27,566 nucleotides of DNA from NCBI GenBank assembly GCA_902488455.1, contig CABTWG010000009.1:1-27566 (forward strand). Direction: 5' to 3'. The notes beneath the pieces are model-generated. The model was not told the DNA's origin. It was given only the letters and a program-made list of their open reading frames with translations, and searched no databases. Positions within the stretch are counted from its first letter, which is position 1. Each line of letters starts with the position of its first letter. Shown piece after piece: positions 1 to 7,473 of this stretch. The stretch comes from an uncultured Peptoniphilus sp. GTDB taxonomy: Bacteria > Bacillota > Clostridia > Tissierellales > Peptoniphilaceae. The position numbers and the translations under genes are program-made.

Positions 1-170
1 AAGACCTGCAACGAAATCAAAGATTTCGGCTAGGGCTTCGAAGGATCTCTTACTTGGTGAGGTAAAGTTTGGATTATTTATTTAGATGCTATCCGGATAG
101 CATGAAACATAATAATCATTAAAATAGTAATTGAAATTATTTCATTTGTCTAAATTGCTCTATAGAGGTT

Positions 171-217
171 AGACCCATTCGACTTCAGAGCCTTACGGCT
201 CTTTCGCTCAGGGTGAC
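171..217 (-). repeat. Palindromic repeat element, copy A
   Basis: Read on the minus strand, the element is TCACCCTGAGCGAA, then the hairpin AGAGCC-GTAA-GGCTCT (plus-strand 187-202), then a GTCGAA arm ending GGGTCT. Outer arms (ACCC/GGGT) can also pair. Copies B and C keep the arms but have different central stems that still pair. Confidence 0.75.
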
Positions 218-291
218 TGCAGTTGGGGAAGGAATCAGAGCATTATAGTTTTTCGCTCAGGGTGACCAGTTGGGAAGTCTTTGTAACCTTT

Positions 292-410
292 GGCTGTGGA
301 ACCTGGATTTCCGCTACAGAGACAAATAATAGAAAAGCTTGTTTTACGGCTTCGCCTGAATAAAAAATAATTTAGTATCGATTCTTATGGAAGCAGGTTG
401 CTTCCGCTAC
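292..410 (+). repeat. Dispersed repeat of about 119 bp, copy 1
   Basis: The segment starts GGCTGTGGAACCT, has CGGCTTCGCC near its middle and ends GGAAGCAGGTTGCTTCCGC. The same blocks occur in the same order and spacing on the minus strand at 9841-9959, with diverged sequence between them. No reading frame is evident. Confidence 0.75.
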
Positions 411-439
411 AAAAATAAATTTAATTTCACTACAACAAA

Positions 440-475
440 CAAAAACAAAAAAATAGTGAGGAAAGTCCTCACTAT
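440..475 (-). terminator. Rho-independent terminator of glmS
   Basis: Positions 453-475 form a perfect 10-bp hairpin (ATAGTGAGGA / TCCTCACTAT, loop AAG). On the minus strand it is followed by a T-rich tract (complement of 440-453). It lies just past the glmS stop codon. Confidence 0.9.
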
Positions 476-488
476 AATTTGTATAATT

Positions 489-2318
489 TTATTCTACTGT
501 TACTGATTTTGCCAAGTTTCTTGGTCTGTCTACATCGATTCCCTTTGCTACTGATGTGTAGTATGCAAGTAGTTGCATTGGGATTGCTGTTAGTATCGGC
601 ATCAATATATCCATATTTTCTGGTAGGATTATAACTTTTCTGCAGGTTGATTTTAGTAGTTCTAAATCGTCGTCTATTCCTATTCCATATACCCAGCCGC
701 CTCTTGCTGAGATTTCTTTGATATTTGACTGTGTCTTTGGTAGGAGTTTTTTATTTCCTGCTATTGCAAATGCAGGTGTTTTTTCTTCTATAAGCGCTAG
801 TGATCCATGTTTTAGTTCTCCTGCTGGAAAGGCTTCTACATGGATGTAGGTTACTTCTTTTAGTTTTAATGCTCCTTCCTTTGCTGATAGGTAGTCGATG
901 CCACGACCGATATAGAAGGATGAATCTGAATCCTTGATTTCGTCTGCGACTTCTTTTACTACGCTGTGATCTTTTAAGATTTCTGTGATTTGTTCTGGTA
1001 CTTTTTTAAGATTTTTAATTACTTCTCTTACTTCTTCTTCTGTCATCTTGCCAGTTTTGTATGCAAAGTCCAGTGCCAAGAAGTATAGCGCAACTAGCTG
1101 TGTCGTGTAAGCCTTGGTAGATGCTACTGATACTTCTGGTCCAGCGTAGCAATAGATGGTCTTGTCTGACTCTCTATCTATAGATGAACCAACCACGTTG
1201 GTGATTGAAAGAACCTTTGCTCCTCTTCTCTTGGCTTCTTTGATGGCTGCCAATGTGTCGGCAGTTTCTCCTGATTGAGATACTACAATTAGTAGTGAAT
1301 TTTCATCTATAAATGGATTTTGGTATCTGAATTCTGATGCGATTTCTGTGTACACTGGGCGCTTTGCAAATTTTTCTATTGCAAATTTACCCACTTCTCC
1401 TGCGTGATGAGCTGTTCCGCATGCAACTACATAGATGGTTGAGAATTTTTCAATTTCTTCTTTGGTAAATCCATTTTCCAAGTTTATAAATCCATCTTTT
1501 GATCTTAGTGAGATTGCTTCTTTAATTGCTTGAGGTTGTTCGTTTATCTCTTTGATCATGAAGTGGTCGTAGCCTTCTTTGGTAGCTTTTTCGTAGTTCC
1601 AATCGATGGTCTTTACTTCTCTTTCTACAACATTTCCATCTTTGTCATAGATTTTGTATTCTTTTTTATTTGAGTACACTAGGTCTCCAGATTCTAAGAA
1701 GATGACATTCTTTGTGTATTCAATGATTGATGTGATATCTGATGCGACGATGATACCGTCATCTGTTATTCCTGCAATAAGTGGTGCATCGTGACGAATA
1801 GCTATTAATGTATCTGGGTCATGGTTTGACAAGATTCCTATTGCATATGATCCTTCAAGCATATTTCTAACCTTTAGAACTGTATCCAAAAGATTATTTT
1901 CATAGTACTTTGCAATGATTCCTGCCACCACTTCTGTATCTGTGTCTGATTTAAATTCATATCCGTCATGGATAAGCTCTTCTTTTAAGTCCATGTAGTT
2001 TTCTATAATTCCGTTGTGAACTACAGAGATCACTCCGTCCATTGATACATGTGGATGAGCGTTTTCGTCAGTAGGTACGCCGTGGGTTGCCCATCTTGTG
2101 TGCCCTATACCTGTGGTTGGGACAAATTTTAAGTTTCTATTTTTTATTTCATTTTCAAGGACATCTAGTCGTCCAGCTTTCTTTATAGTTTCGATCTTTC
2201 TATCGTGAATAACAGAGATACCTGCAGAGTCATAGCCTCTGTACTCTAATTTTTCTAATCCATTAACAATTATGTCTAAAGCATTTTGTTTTCCGTCATA
2301 GCAAACAATTCCGCACAT
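489..2318 (-). CDS. glmS: Glutamine--fructose-6-phosphate aminotransferase (isomerizing) GlmS
   Basis: GlmS makes glucosamine-6-phosphate from fructose-6-phosphate and glutamine, the first step towards UDP-GlcNAc and peptidoglycan, in the cytosol. The protein begins MCGIVCYDG, so Cys2 is the N-terminal nucleophile of the class II amidotransferase domain (about 1-220). Two SIS sugar-isomerase domains follow, with motifs such as VACGTAHHAG and SQSGETADT. The end, DVDRPRNLAKSVTVE, is the family's usual C-terminus. Length is 609 residues, like E. coli GlmS. The frame is open up to 2393, but the start at 2318 is right: it has a GGAGG site, it exposes Cys2, and the upstream part is ribozyme. The gene stands alone, with its own ribozyme leader and terminator, so product feedback through glucosamine-6-phosphate is expected. 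Confidence 0.97.
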   Translation of the reverse strand: MCGIVCYDGKQNALDIIVNGLEKLEYRGYDSAGISVIHDRKIETIKKAGRLDVLENEIKNRNLKFVPTTGIGHTRWATHGVPTDENAHPHVSMDGVISVVHNGIIENYMDLKEELIHDGYEFKSDTDTEVVAGIIAKYYENNLLDTVLKVRNMLEGSYAIGILSNHDPDTLIAIRHDAPLIAGITDDGIIVASDITSIIEYTKNVIFLESGDLVYSNKKEYKIYDKDGNVVEREVKTIDWNYEKATKEGYDHFMIKEINEQPQAIKEAISLRSKDGFINLENGFTKEEIEKFSTIYVVACGTAHHAGEVGKFAIEKFAKRPVYTEIASEFRYQNPFIDENSLLIVVSQSGETADTLAAIKEAKRRGAKVLSITNVVGSSIDRESDKTIYCYAGPEVSVASTKAYTTQLVALYFLALDFAYKTGKMTEEEVREVIKNLKKVPEQITEILKDHSVVKEVADEIKDSDSSFYIGRGIDYLSAKEGALKLKEVTYIHVEAFPAGELKHGSLALIEEKTPAFAIAGNKKLLPKTQSNIKEISARGGWVYGIGIDDDLELLKSTCRKVIILPENMDILMPILTAIPMQLLAYYTSVAKGIDVDRPRNLAKSVTVE

Positions 2319-2337
2319 AATTACCTCCGATAAATTT

Positions 2338-2471
2338 ACTCGGCTCCACTTTGCCAATTTTGTTTTGCGATTACTCACATATTTGTATGGCACTTAGGCT
2401 GTGGTACCTTTGAGACATCCGCCGAAATTTCGATGATCTCATTCCTCGTCAACCAAAAAGGTTCTGGCGCT
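2338..2471 (-). ncRNA. glmS ribozyme: glmS self-cleaving ribozyme / riboswitch
   Basis: The RNA read from the minus strand starts at the cleavage site A/GCGCCAGAAC (the A is the complement of 2471, the G of 2470). Next come the P1 hairpin AACC-UUUUU-GGUU, the invariant GACGAGG, and the core CGAAAUUUCGGCGGAUG flanked by the GAGA/UCUC pairing. A plausible P3 (GGUAC/GUGCC) follows. These match the known glmS ribozyme core, and the element lies directly before glmS. In this class glucosamine-6-phosphate is a cofactor for self-cleavage and the cut mRNA is degraded. The core is certain; the 3' boundary is approximate. Confidence 0.95.
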
Positions 2472-2494
2472 TCAAGATTTTTGCCTGTTAAATA

Positions 2495-2500
2495 ATTTTA
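2495..2500 (-). promoter_or_regulatory. Probable -10 box of glmS
   Basis: The minus strand reads TAAAAT here, about 24 bases before the ribozyme cleavage site. That fits a transcript starting near 2488. No good -35 box is visible, so this is tentative. Confidence 0.4.
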
Positions 2501-2518
2501 CCACAAAAGCTTCATATC

Positions 2519-2547
2519 TTGAAGAGTTTTGCTATAAATGATAGAAT
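2519..2547 (+). promoter_or_regulatory. Promoter of the parvulin gene
   Basis: TTGAAG (2519-2524), a 17-base spacer and TAGAAT (2542-2547) form a near-consensus vegetative promoter. Transcription would begin near 2554, just before the AGGAGGT at 2558-2564, giving a leader of only about 14 bases. Confidence 0.8.
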
Positions 2548-2567
2548 ATTCACATATAGGAGGTAAC

Positions 2568-3323
2568 ATGAACAAAGAAATATTAGCAAAAGTAAACGAT
2601 AGAGAAATTACAAATGAAGATCTAAATATATTTTTATCTCAACTAGATCCAAACACGAGGATGTACTTCACTCAAAACAATATGATGGATCAAGTTATAG
2701 ATGAACTGATTTACCAAGAGATGATCTACATGGAAGCTATTGAAAAGGGAATGGACAAGGACGAAGACTTCGTAAAAGTTTTGGAAAAGACTACTGAAAC
2801 TCTTTTAAAATCCTATGCTCTTGGAAAATTACTAGAAGATGTAAAGGTAACTGAAGATGATCTAAAGAACTACTACGAAGCTCACAAGGACAATTTCAAA
2901 AACAACGCTTCTGTTGAAGCTTCACATATCTTGGTAGAAGAAGAATCTGTAGCCAAAGAAATCAAAGAAAAACTAGATAATGGTGCAGACTTCAAAAAAC
3001 TTGCAAAAGAATTTTCAAACTGTCCTTCTAAAGAAAATGGCGGTAATTTAGGTGTGTTTACCAAGGGTCAAATGGTAAAAGAATTTGAAGACGCTGCTTT
3101 TAACATGGGCATTGGCGAAATCTCTGAACCTGTTAAGACTCAGTTTGGTTACCATATAATAAAGGTTACAAACAAGACCGATGAATCTGTGAGAACTTTT
3201 GAAGAAGCTAAACACGATATCGAAATGTTGGTAAGAAGAGAAAAAGAAAAGAATCTTTACAAGAATACTGTAGACAGATTATACAAAAAATATAATGTTA
3301 CTAAAAACTCAAAGGGAAACTAG
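2568..3323 (+). CDS. Cytosolic parvulin-type peptidyl-prolyl isomerase
   Basis: A 251-residue foldase that should speed cis/trans isomerisation of X-Pro bonds. The N-terminal 100 residues are helical and SurA/PrsA-like. The rotamase domain (about 115-208) contains ASHILVEEES, the GADF-KKLAKEFS segment, GGNLGVFTKGQMVKEFEDA and the closing FGYHIIKV. There is no signal peptide or lipobox, unlike PrsA, so it should act in the cytosol. The start is the ATG at 2568 after AGGAGGT. An upstream in-frame ATG at 2538 falls inside the promoter and is not the start. A weak hairpin (AAAGGG/CCCTTT, 3311-3329) spans the stop codon without a T-run, so transcription may continue into the next gene. Confidence 0.88.
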   Translation: MNKEILAKVNDREITNEDLNIFLSQLDPNTRMYFTQNNMMDQVIDELIYQEMIYMEAIEKGMDKDEDFVKVLEKTTETLLKSYALGKLLEDVKVTEDDLKNYYEAHKDNFKNNASVEASHILVEEESVAKEIKEKLDNGADFKKLAKEFSNCPSKENGGNLGVFTKGQMVKEFEDAAFNMGIGEISEPVKTQFGYHIIKVTNKTDESVRTFEEAKHDIEMLVRREKEKNLYKNTVDRLYKKYNVTKNSKGN

Positions 3324-3354
3324 CCCTTTGGGTATAAATTAAGCGGAGGAGTAT

Positions 3355-4686
3355 ATGAAACTACAACTTTTTAATTTTATAGATGAAACTCTTTCTTGCT
3401 TAGGAAGTAACTACGATCTTTTGCTAGATGCCTCTAGGGAAATTTCCAACTTTTTTAGGAAAGAATTTCAAGAAGAAGAAGGTTTTGTAAATATTTCTTA
3501 CAGAGTTAAGAGCAGATCTTCTGTAAAAGAGAAGATTGTAAGAAATAACTATTACTTGGACAGAATGTCTCCAGAAGAAACTCTTTTTCAGATGCAGGAC
3601 CTTATCGGTATCAGAATAGAATGCAGATTTAACAAAGACGAAGTTGATATGTATAACAAGATCAAGGAAATATTCTGCGTCTATATAGATAACGACTATA
3701 ATACTAATCAAATCGAGAGAAGAATCTTTCTTAAACTCTCTGACAAACAACCTATGGTTCAAAAGAATGGCTTTAGAATTTATAAGATAGACGGACTCTA
3801 TAAGACAAAAGACAATAGAAAACTTAATTTTGAGCTACAGATAAAATCCATAGTCAACGTATTTTGGGGAGAAATAGACCATAAAGTCCTATATAAAAAC
3901 TACAACTACATGGTCACTGAAAACTTCTTTAGAGATATTTTGGGATCTATTAGAACAAACCTAATTATGATTGACACTCAACTCATGCTTCTATATAACC
4001 ATGTGGAATCCATGGATTCACAGGACTATGAGGACAACAAGAAACAGCTCAAAGTTCTTCTATCAAAGATCATCCACGACGTGTTCAATACTAAGGTAAG
4101 AGATGAACTTGGAATAGTTATAAATTTTAAAAATAATACCGATGTAATAGTAGACTATTTATTTATGAAGTGTGTAAAACAGAAAGAGCTCTCCTATGGA
4201 GAACAGTTTATTAAACTTCTAAATAAGATAACATCTATTTCCGATATGGAAATGGACTTAGAAAGCTACATTACATTCGACAGGCCACCTACATATGTGG
4301 ATAGTTTTACAAGATCCGTAGGAGAGAGTCTTATAAATGTAATAAATGAAGATCTGTTTTGGAATATGTTCTTCAAGATTATCTTCATCATCGAAGATGG
4401 CTCAAAGGCAGAAAGTTTCGAGGAGTTTTTATATTTTCTAAGATATAAATTCTCTCTTGTGTTTATAGATGTATTTAAAGATAAAAAAATCGACTACAAC
4501 ATTCAAAGAGAAGTTGAGGATATTTTACTTAAGAAGGTTGCAGATAACTTCGATGAAAACCTATCAGTGGAATATATCCTGGACTTAAGTCCAAAATATA
4601 TAGAAGACACCATAAAAAGTATAGAGGACATATTGGAAAAGAATGATATAGATGAAGCAATAGATGCTTTAAGGGAAGTGAAATAA
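3355..4686 (+). CDS. RelA/SpoT-domain protein, putative (p)ppGpp synthetase
   Basis: The N-terminal half (about 45-200) is a RelA/SpoT nucleotidyltransferase domain. Evidence is the YRVKSRSSVKEKI segment, QDLIGIRIECRF (81-92), and ELQIK (160-164) followed by WGEIDHK (171-177), which match the synthetase core. By family it would transfer pyrophosphate from ATP to GTP/GDP in the stringent response. There is no HD hydrolase domain and no TGS or ACT regulatory domain. The remaining 240 residues are acidic, helical and unrecognised. At 443 residues it is about twice the length of small synthetases such as RelQ. It has a clear GCGGAGGAG ribosome site, and msrA starts on the base after its stop codon. 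Synthetase, weak synthetase or toxin-like activity cannot be told apart from sequence alone. Confidence 0.8.
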   Translation: MKLQLFNFIDETLSCLGSNYDLLLDASREISNFFRKEFQEEEGFVNISYRVKSRSSVKEKIVRNNYYLDRMSPEETLFQMQDLIGIRIECRFNKDEVDMYNKIKEIFCVYIDNDYNTNQIERRIFLKLSDKQPMVQKNGFRIYKIDGLYKTKDNRKLNFELQIKSIVNVFWGEIDHKVLYKNYNYMVTENFFRDILGSIRTNLIMIDTQLMLLYNHVESMDSQDYEDNKKQLKVLLSKIIHDVFNTKVRDELGIVINFKNNTDVIVDYLFMKCVKQKELSYGEQFIKLLNKITSISDMEMDLESYITFDRPPTYVDSFTRSVGESLINVINEDLFWNMFFKIIFIIEDGSKAESFEEFLYFLRYKFSLVFIDVFKDKKIDYNIQREVEDILLKKVADNFDENLSVEYILDLSPKYIEDTIKSIEDILEKNDIDEAIDALREVK

Positions 4687-5157
4687 ATGAGAGAAATTTA
4701 CCTAGCAGGAGGATGCTTCTGGGGAGTAGAGGCATACTTCAAAAGAATAGCTGGAGTAGTAGACACAGAAGTTGGTTATGCCAACTCCATAATTGAAAAT
4801 CCAAGCTACAAAGAAGTTTGCTCAGATAGAACAGACGCTGCAGAAACTGTAAAGATAAATTATGACGAAGAAAAAATAGGGTTAGAAGAGATCTTAAAAG
4901 CTCTATTTAAAGTAATAGACCCAACTATGATTAATAGACAGGGACCAGATATTGGCAGTCAATATAGAACAGGAATCTATTATACAGACGAATCAGATAA
5001 GGAAAAGATCGATGAATTTATAGATTCTATAAGAGGCGACTACAAGATGCCAATAGCAACAGAAGTTTTGAAACTTAAAAATTTCTACGAAGCTGAAGAG
5101 TATCACCAAGACTACTTAGACAAGAATCCAGACGGATATTGTCATATAAAGCTTTAG
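4687..5157 (+). CDS. msrA: Peptide-methionine (S)-S-oxide reductase MsrA
   Basis: Repairs oxidised methionine (S-sulfoxide) in proteins. The GCFWG motif puts the catalytic cysteine at residue 10. The rest shows the family pattern: [18 protein letters not shown], the [15 protein letters not shown] loop, EEYHQDYL and a final GYCHIKL whose cysteine may act in resolving. Length 156 residues is normal for the short, single-domain form; no MsrB domain is fused. The ATG follows the preceding TAA with no gap, and GGAAG just upstream could serve as ribosome site, so it is likely translated together with the RelA/SpoT-domain gene. Confidence 0.95.
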   Translation: MREIYLAGGCFWGVEAYFKRIAGVVDTEVGYANSIIENPSYKEVCSDRTDAAETVKINYDEEKIGLEEILKALFKVIDPTMINRQGPDIGSQYRTGIYYTDESDKEKIDEFIDSIRGDYKMPIATEVLKLKNFYEAEEYHQDYLDKNPDGYCHIKL

Positions 5158-5200
5158 AAAATAAATTTACAAAGTAGGTGAATAGTGGCTTACTTTAGAG

Positions 5201-5206
5201 TATAAT
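5201..5206 (+). promoter_or_regulatory. -10 box of the pepD series
   Basis: A perfect TATAAT lies 21 bases before the TTG start of pepD. The -35 region (GTGAAT, 5178-5183, 17-base spacing) matches only half of the consensus. Confidence 0.5.
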
Positions 5207-5227
5207 AAAATAGAAGGGGGAGTATTT

Positions 5228-6685
5228 TTGTCAAAACTAGAACACTTAGAACCTACAAAACTCTTCTATTACTTTGAAGAAATTACGAAAATCCCAAGAT
5301 GTTCAATGCATGAAGAACAGATAGCGGATTATCTATGTGATTTTGCAAAGGATAGAGACTTAGAACACTATAGAGATGCGGCAAACAATGTAATAATTGT
5401 AAAGGAGCCATCCAAAGGCTACGAAGATGTAGAGCCGATAATTTTGCAAGGCCACATGGATATGGTCTGCGAAAAAACATTTGAAAGTAAACACGATTTT
5501 TCAAAAGATCCGATAGACTTCATAGTAGATAGAGATTTAATAATCGCTAAAGAAACAACCCTTGGGGCAGACAATGGAATAGCTGTTGCAATGATGCTTT
5601 CTCTACTAGACGAAGAAAATCTAAAGAACCCAAGACTTGAATGTCTATTCACCACCAACGAAGAGTCAGGCATGACTGGAGCGAGAAATTTAGATAGCAG
5701 TCCACTAAAAGGAAAGAGGCTTATAAACCTAGACTCTGAAGAAGAAGGAGTTGCCACAGTTTCTTGTGCAGGAGGTCAAAGATCATATCTAATCTATGAT
5801 ATTGAAAGAGAAGAATTCAAAGATAAAAGAGACTTCTACGAACTTTCAATAAGTGGACTAAAAGGTGGGCACAGCGGCACAAATATAGACAAAGGCTATG
5901 CAAATGCCAATGTAAGACTAGCAAGAGCTCTTTATAGATTAAACGAAAAATTCGATATAAAACTAATTTCCATAAATGGTGGAATAAAAGAAAATGCAAT
6001 CCCTAGAAGAGCGACTGCAAAACTTGCAATAAAACCAGAAGATCTAAACGAAGTAAGACTTCTTATAATAAGACTCAACGCAGAATATGTAAAAGAACTT
6101 GGTAAAATAGATCCAGATGTAAGGCTTAACTTCGAAGACTCAGATGAAGAAAAATACCATTACAAAGATGAACTAAAAGAAAAAGTAATCTCAGTTCTAA
6201 ATGTAATACCAAACGGAGTCTTGACATTTTCAAAAGATATTCCAGGGCTTGTAGAATCCAGTTCAAACCTAGGAGTAATCAGAGAAGAAGATGACAAACT
6301 AACGATCATCTCCACCCTTAGATCTTCGAGAGGAAGTCTAAAAGAATTCCTATCAGATAAGAACAAGATACTTGCAGAAGCCTTTGGAGCAGAATATAAA
6401 ATCGCATCAAGCTACCCAGAGTGGCAATATGAAGACCATTCGGAAGTTAGAGAACTAGTTGCAAGCTCATATATGAAACTATTTAACCAAAATATTGAGT
6501 ACTATGCAATTCACGGCGGACTGGAATGTGGAATATTTAAAGAAACCATTGGAAATATAGACATGGTATCTATAGGACCAACCATGACTGGAATACACGC
6601 TCCTGGAGAAAGTCTCTCCATCAGCTCAGCAAAAAGAGTATATGAACTTTTAATAGAAGTTTTAAAAAATACAAAAGATAAATAG
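5228..6685 (+). CDS. pepD: Aminoacyl-histidine dipeptidase PepD (M20C)
   Basis: A cytosolic zinc dipeptidase that splits Xaa-His and other dipeptides. M20 metal and catalytic motifs are visible: GHMDM (H76, D78), GADNG, TNEESGMTGA, INLDSEEE and the C-terminal HGGLECGIF. A lid/dimerisation insert with SGLKGGHSG is also present. Length 485 residues fits the M20C family. The start codon is TTG at 5228, set by the GGGGGAG site at 5215-5222; no ATG nearby has such a site. It is the first gene of a close series with the DUF1292, peroxiredoxin and radical SAM genes. Confidence 0.95.
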   Translation: MSKLEHLEPTKLFYYFEEITKIPRCSMHEEQIADYLCDFAKDRDLEHYRDAANNVIIVKEPSKGYEDVEPIILQGHMDMVCEKTFESKHDFSKDPIDFIVDRDLIIAKETTLGADNGIAVAMMLSLLDEENLKNPRLECLFTTNEESGMTGARNLDSSPLKGKRLINLDSEEEGVATVSCAGGQRSYLIYDIEREEFKDKRDFYELSISGLKGGHSGTNIDKGYANANVRLARALYRLNEKFDIKLISINGGIKENAIPRRATAKLAIKPEDLNEVRLLIIRLNAEYVKELGKIDPDVRLNFEDSDEEKYHYKDELKEKVISVLNVIPNGVLTFSKDIPGLVESSSNLGVIREEDDKLTIISTLRSSRGSLKEFLSDKNKILAEAFGAEYKIASSYPEWQYEDHSEVRELVASSYMKLFNQNIEYYAIHGGLECGIFKETIGNIDMVSIGPTMTGIHAPGESLSISSAKRVYELLIEVLKNTKDK

Positions 6686-6694
6686 GAGGAAACT

Positions 6695-7036
6695 ATGAAA
6701 AAAGTTTATCATGAAGACTGCGGTTGCGGATGTGGCTGCGGTTGTGAAGACCAAGATCAAGATTATTTAGAAGAAGAAATCGAAACAATGGTACTAACAT
6801 TAGAAGACGATACAGAGCTAGAATGTCAAGCTCTAGGAGTTTTCGAATTTGAAGAAAAAGAATATATAGCATTAGTTCCAATGTCAGGAGAATTAGAAAA
6901 CGAAATAATTGTCTTTGGATATGAAGAACTAGAAGATGATGAAGTAGCTTTAACTCAAATAGAATCAGACGAAGAATACGAAAGAATACTAGACTTCTTA
7001 GACACAATCATAGAAGAAGAGGAAGACGAAGAATAA
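6695..7036 (+). CDS. DUF1292 family protein with N-terminal Cys-Gly repeat
   Basis: A strongly acidic 113-residue protein. Residues from about 30 to 100 fit the DUF1292 (YrzB-like) pattern: LEDDTELECQALGVFEFEEKEY, ALVPM and a downstream EEYERILDFLD. The function of this family is unknown. The unusual part is residues 9-17, five cysteines alternating with glycines (bases 6719-6745). It looks like a metal or thiol site, although no fold is recognised. The start has an AGGAGG site. Its TAA overlaps the ATG of the peroxiredoxin by one base (TAATG), which suggests coupled translation. Confidence 0.85.
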   Translation: MKKVYHEDCGCGCGCGCEDQDQDYLEEEIETMVLTLEDDTELECQALGVFEFEEKEYIALVPMSGELENEIIVFGYEELEDDEVALTQIESDEEYERILDFLDTIIEEEEDEE

Positions 7037-7473
7037 TGGATTTTAAACTAGATTCAACAAATGGGGAACTATCCTTAAAAGACTTCGAAGGAAAGATTTT
7101 GGTGCTATACTTCTATCCAAAGGACAACACCAGTGGATGCACAGTAGAAGCAGAAGGGTTCCGTGATTTGTATGATGAATTTAAAAAACTTGGAGCAGAA
7201 ATAGTTGGAATCTCAAAAGACACTGTGAAAAGTCATATAAAGTTCAAAGAAAAACTAAATCTACCATTTGAACTACTAGCAGATCCAGAAAGAGAAGTAC
7301 ACAAGGAATTTGACGTATTAAAAGCAGGCAAAATGTACGGCAAAGACGTAATCCGTACAATCAGATCTACATTTATCTTCGGTAAAGAAGGTAAACTTGT
7401 AAAAGAATTTAGAGATGTAAAAGCAAAAACACACCCAGAAGAGGTGCTAGAATATTTAAAAAATGGTATATAA
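7036..7473 (+). CDS. bcp: Peroxiredoxin, Bcp/PrxQ type, apparently 1-Cys
   Basis: A 145-residue thiol peroxidase expected to reduce hydrogen peroxide and organic peroxides in the cytosol. The active-site block YFYPKDNTSGCTVEAEGFRD keeps the PxxxTxxC pattern, with peroxidatic Cys35. FELLADPEREVHKEF and the IRSTFIFGKEG strand match the AhpC-TSA fold. E. coli Bcp has its resolving cysteine five residues after the first; here that place (residue 40) is Glu and no other cysteine is present. It may therefore use an outside thiol. The gene overlaps the DUF1292 gene by one base and the radical SAM gene by 11. Confidence 0.93.
   Translation: MDFKLDSTNGELSLKDFEGKILVLYFYPKDNTSGCTVEAEGFRDLYDEFKKLGAEIVGISKDTVKSHIKFKEKLNLPFELLADPEREVHKEFDVLKAGKMYGKDVIRTIRSTFIFGKEGKLVKEFRDVKAKTHPEEVLEYLKNGI

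Larger units (their letters stand above)
1..439. repeat. Intergenic region with dispersed palindromic repeats
   Basis: I see no credible gene in this stretch of more than 400 bases. It holds pieces of short repeats that recur at 9838-10370. Positions 1-52 have the form GCAACG, a short palindrome (GAAATC-AAA-GATTTC), CGGCTAGG and TTCGAAGGATCT, and match 10020-10056 in the same orientation. Positions 171-217 are an inverted copy of the element at 10080-10124. Positions 255-274 carry a fragment of the same arm (CGCTCAGGGTGAC). Positions 292-410 are an inverted counterpart of 9841-9959. The rest is AT-rich filler. Confidence 0.75.

Noticed and set aside
2319..2393. Upstream in-frame extension of glmS
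   Set aside because: It overlaps the glmS ribozyme, and the enzyme needs Cys right after the first Met; the GGAGG site supports the start at 2318.
2538..2567. Upstream ATG for the parvulin gene
   Set aside because: It lies within the promoter before the likely transcription start; AGGAGGT precedes the ATG at 2568.
6693..7007. Leu-rich 104-residue minus-strand frame
   Set aside because: It is the reverse of the acidic DUF1292 gene; GAA/GAT-rich codons read backwards give Leu and Phe.
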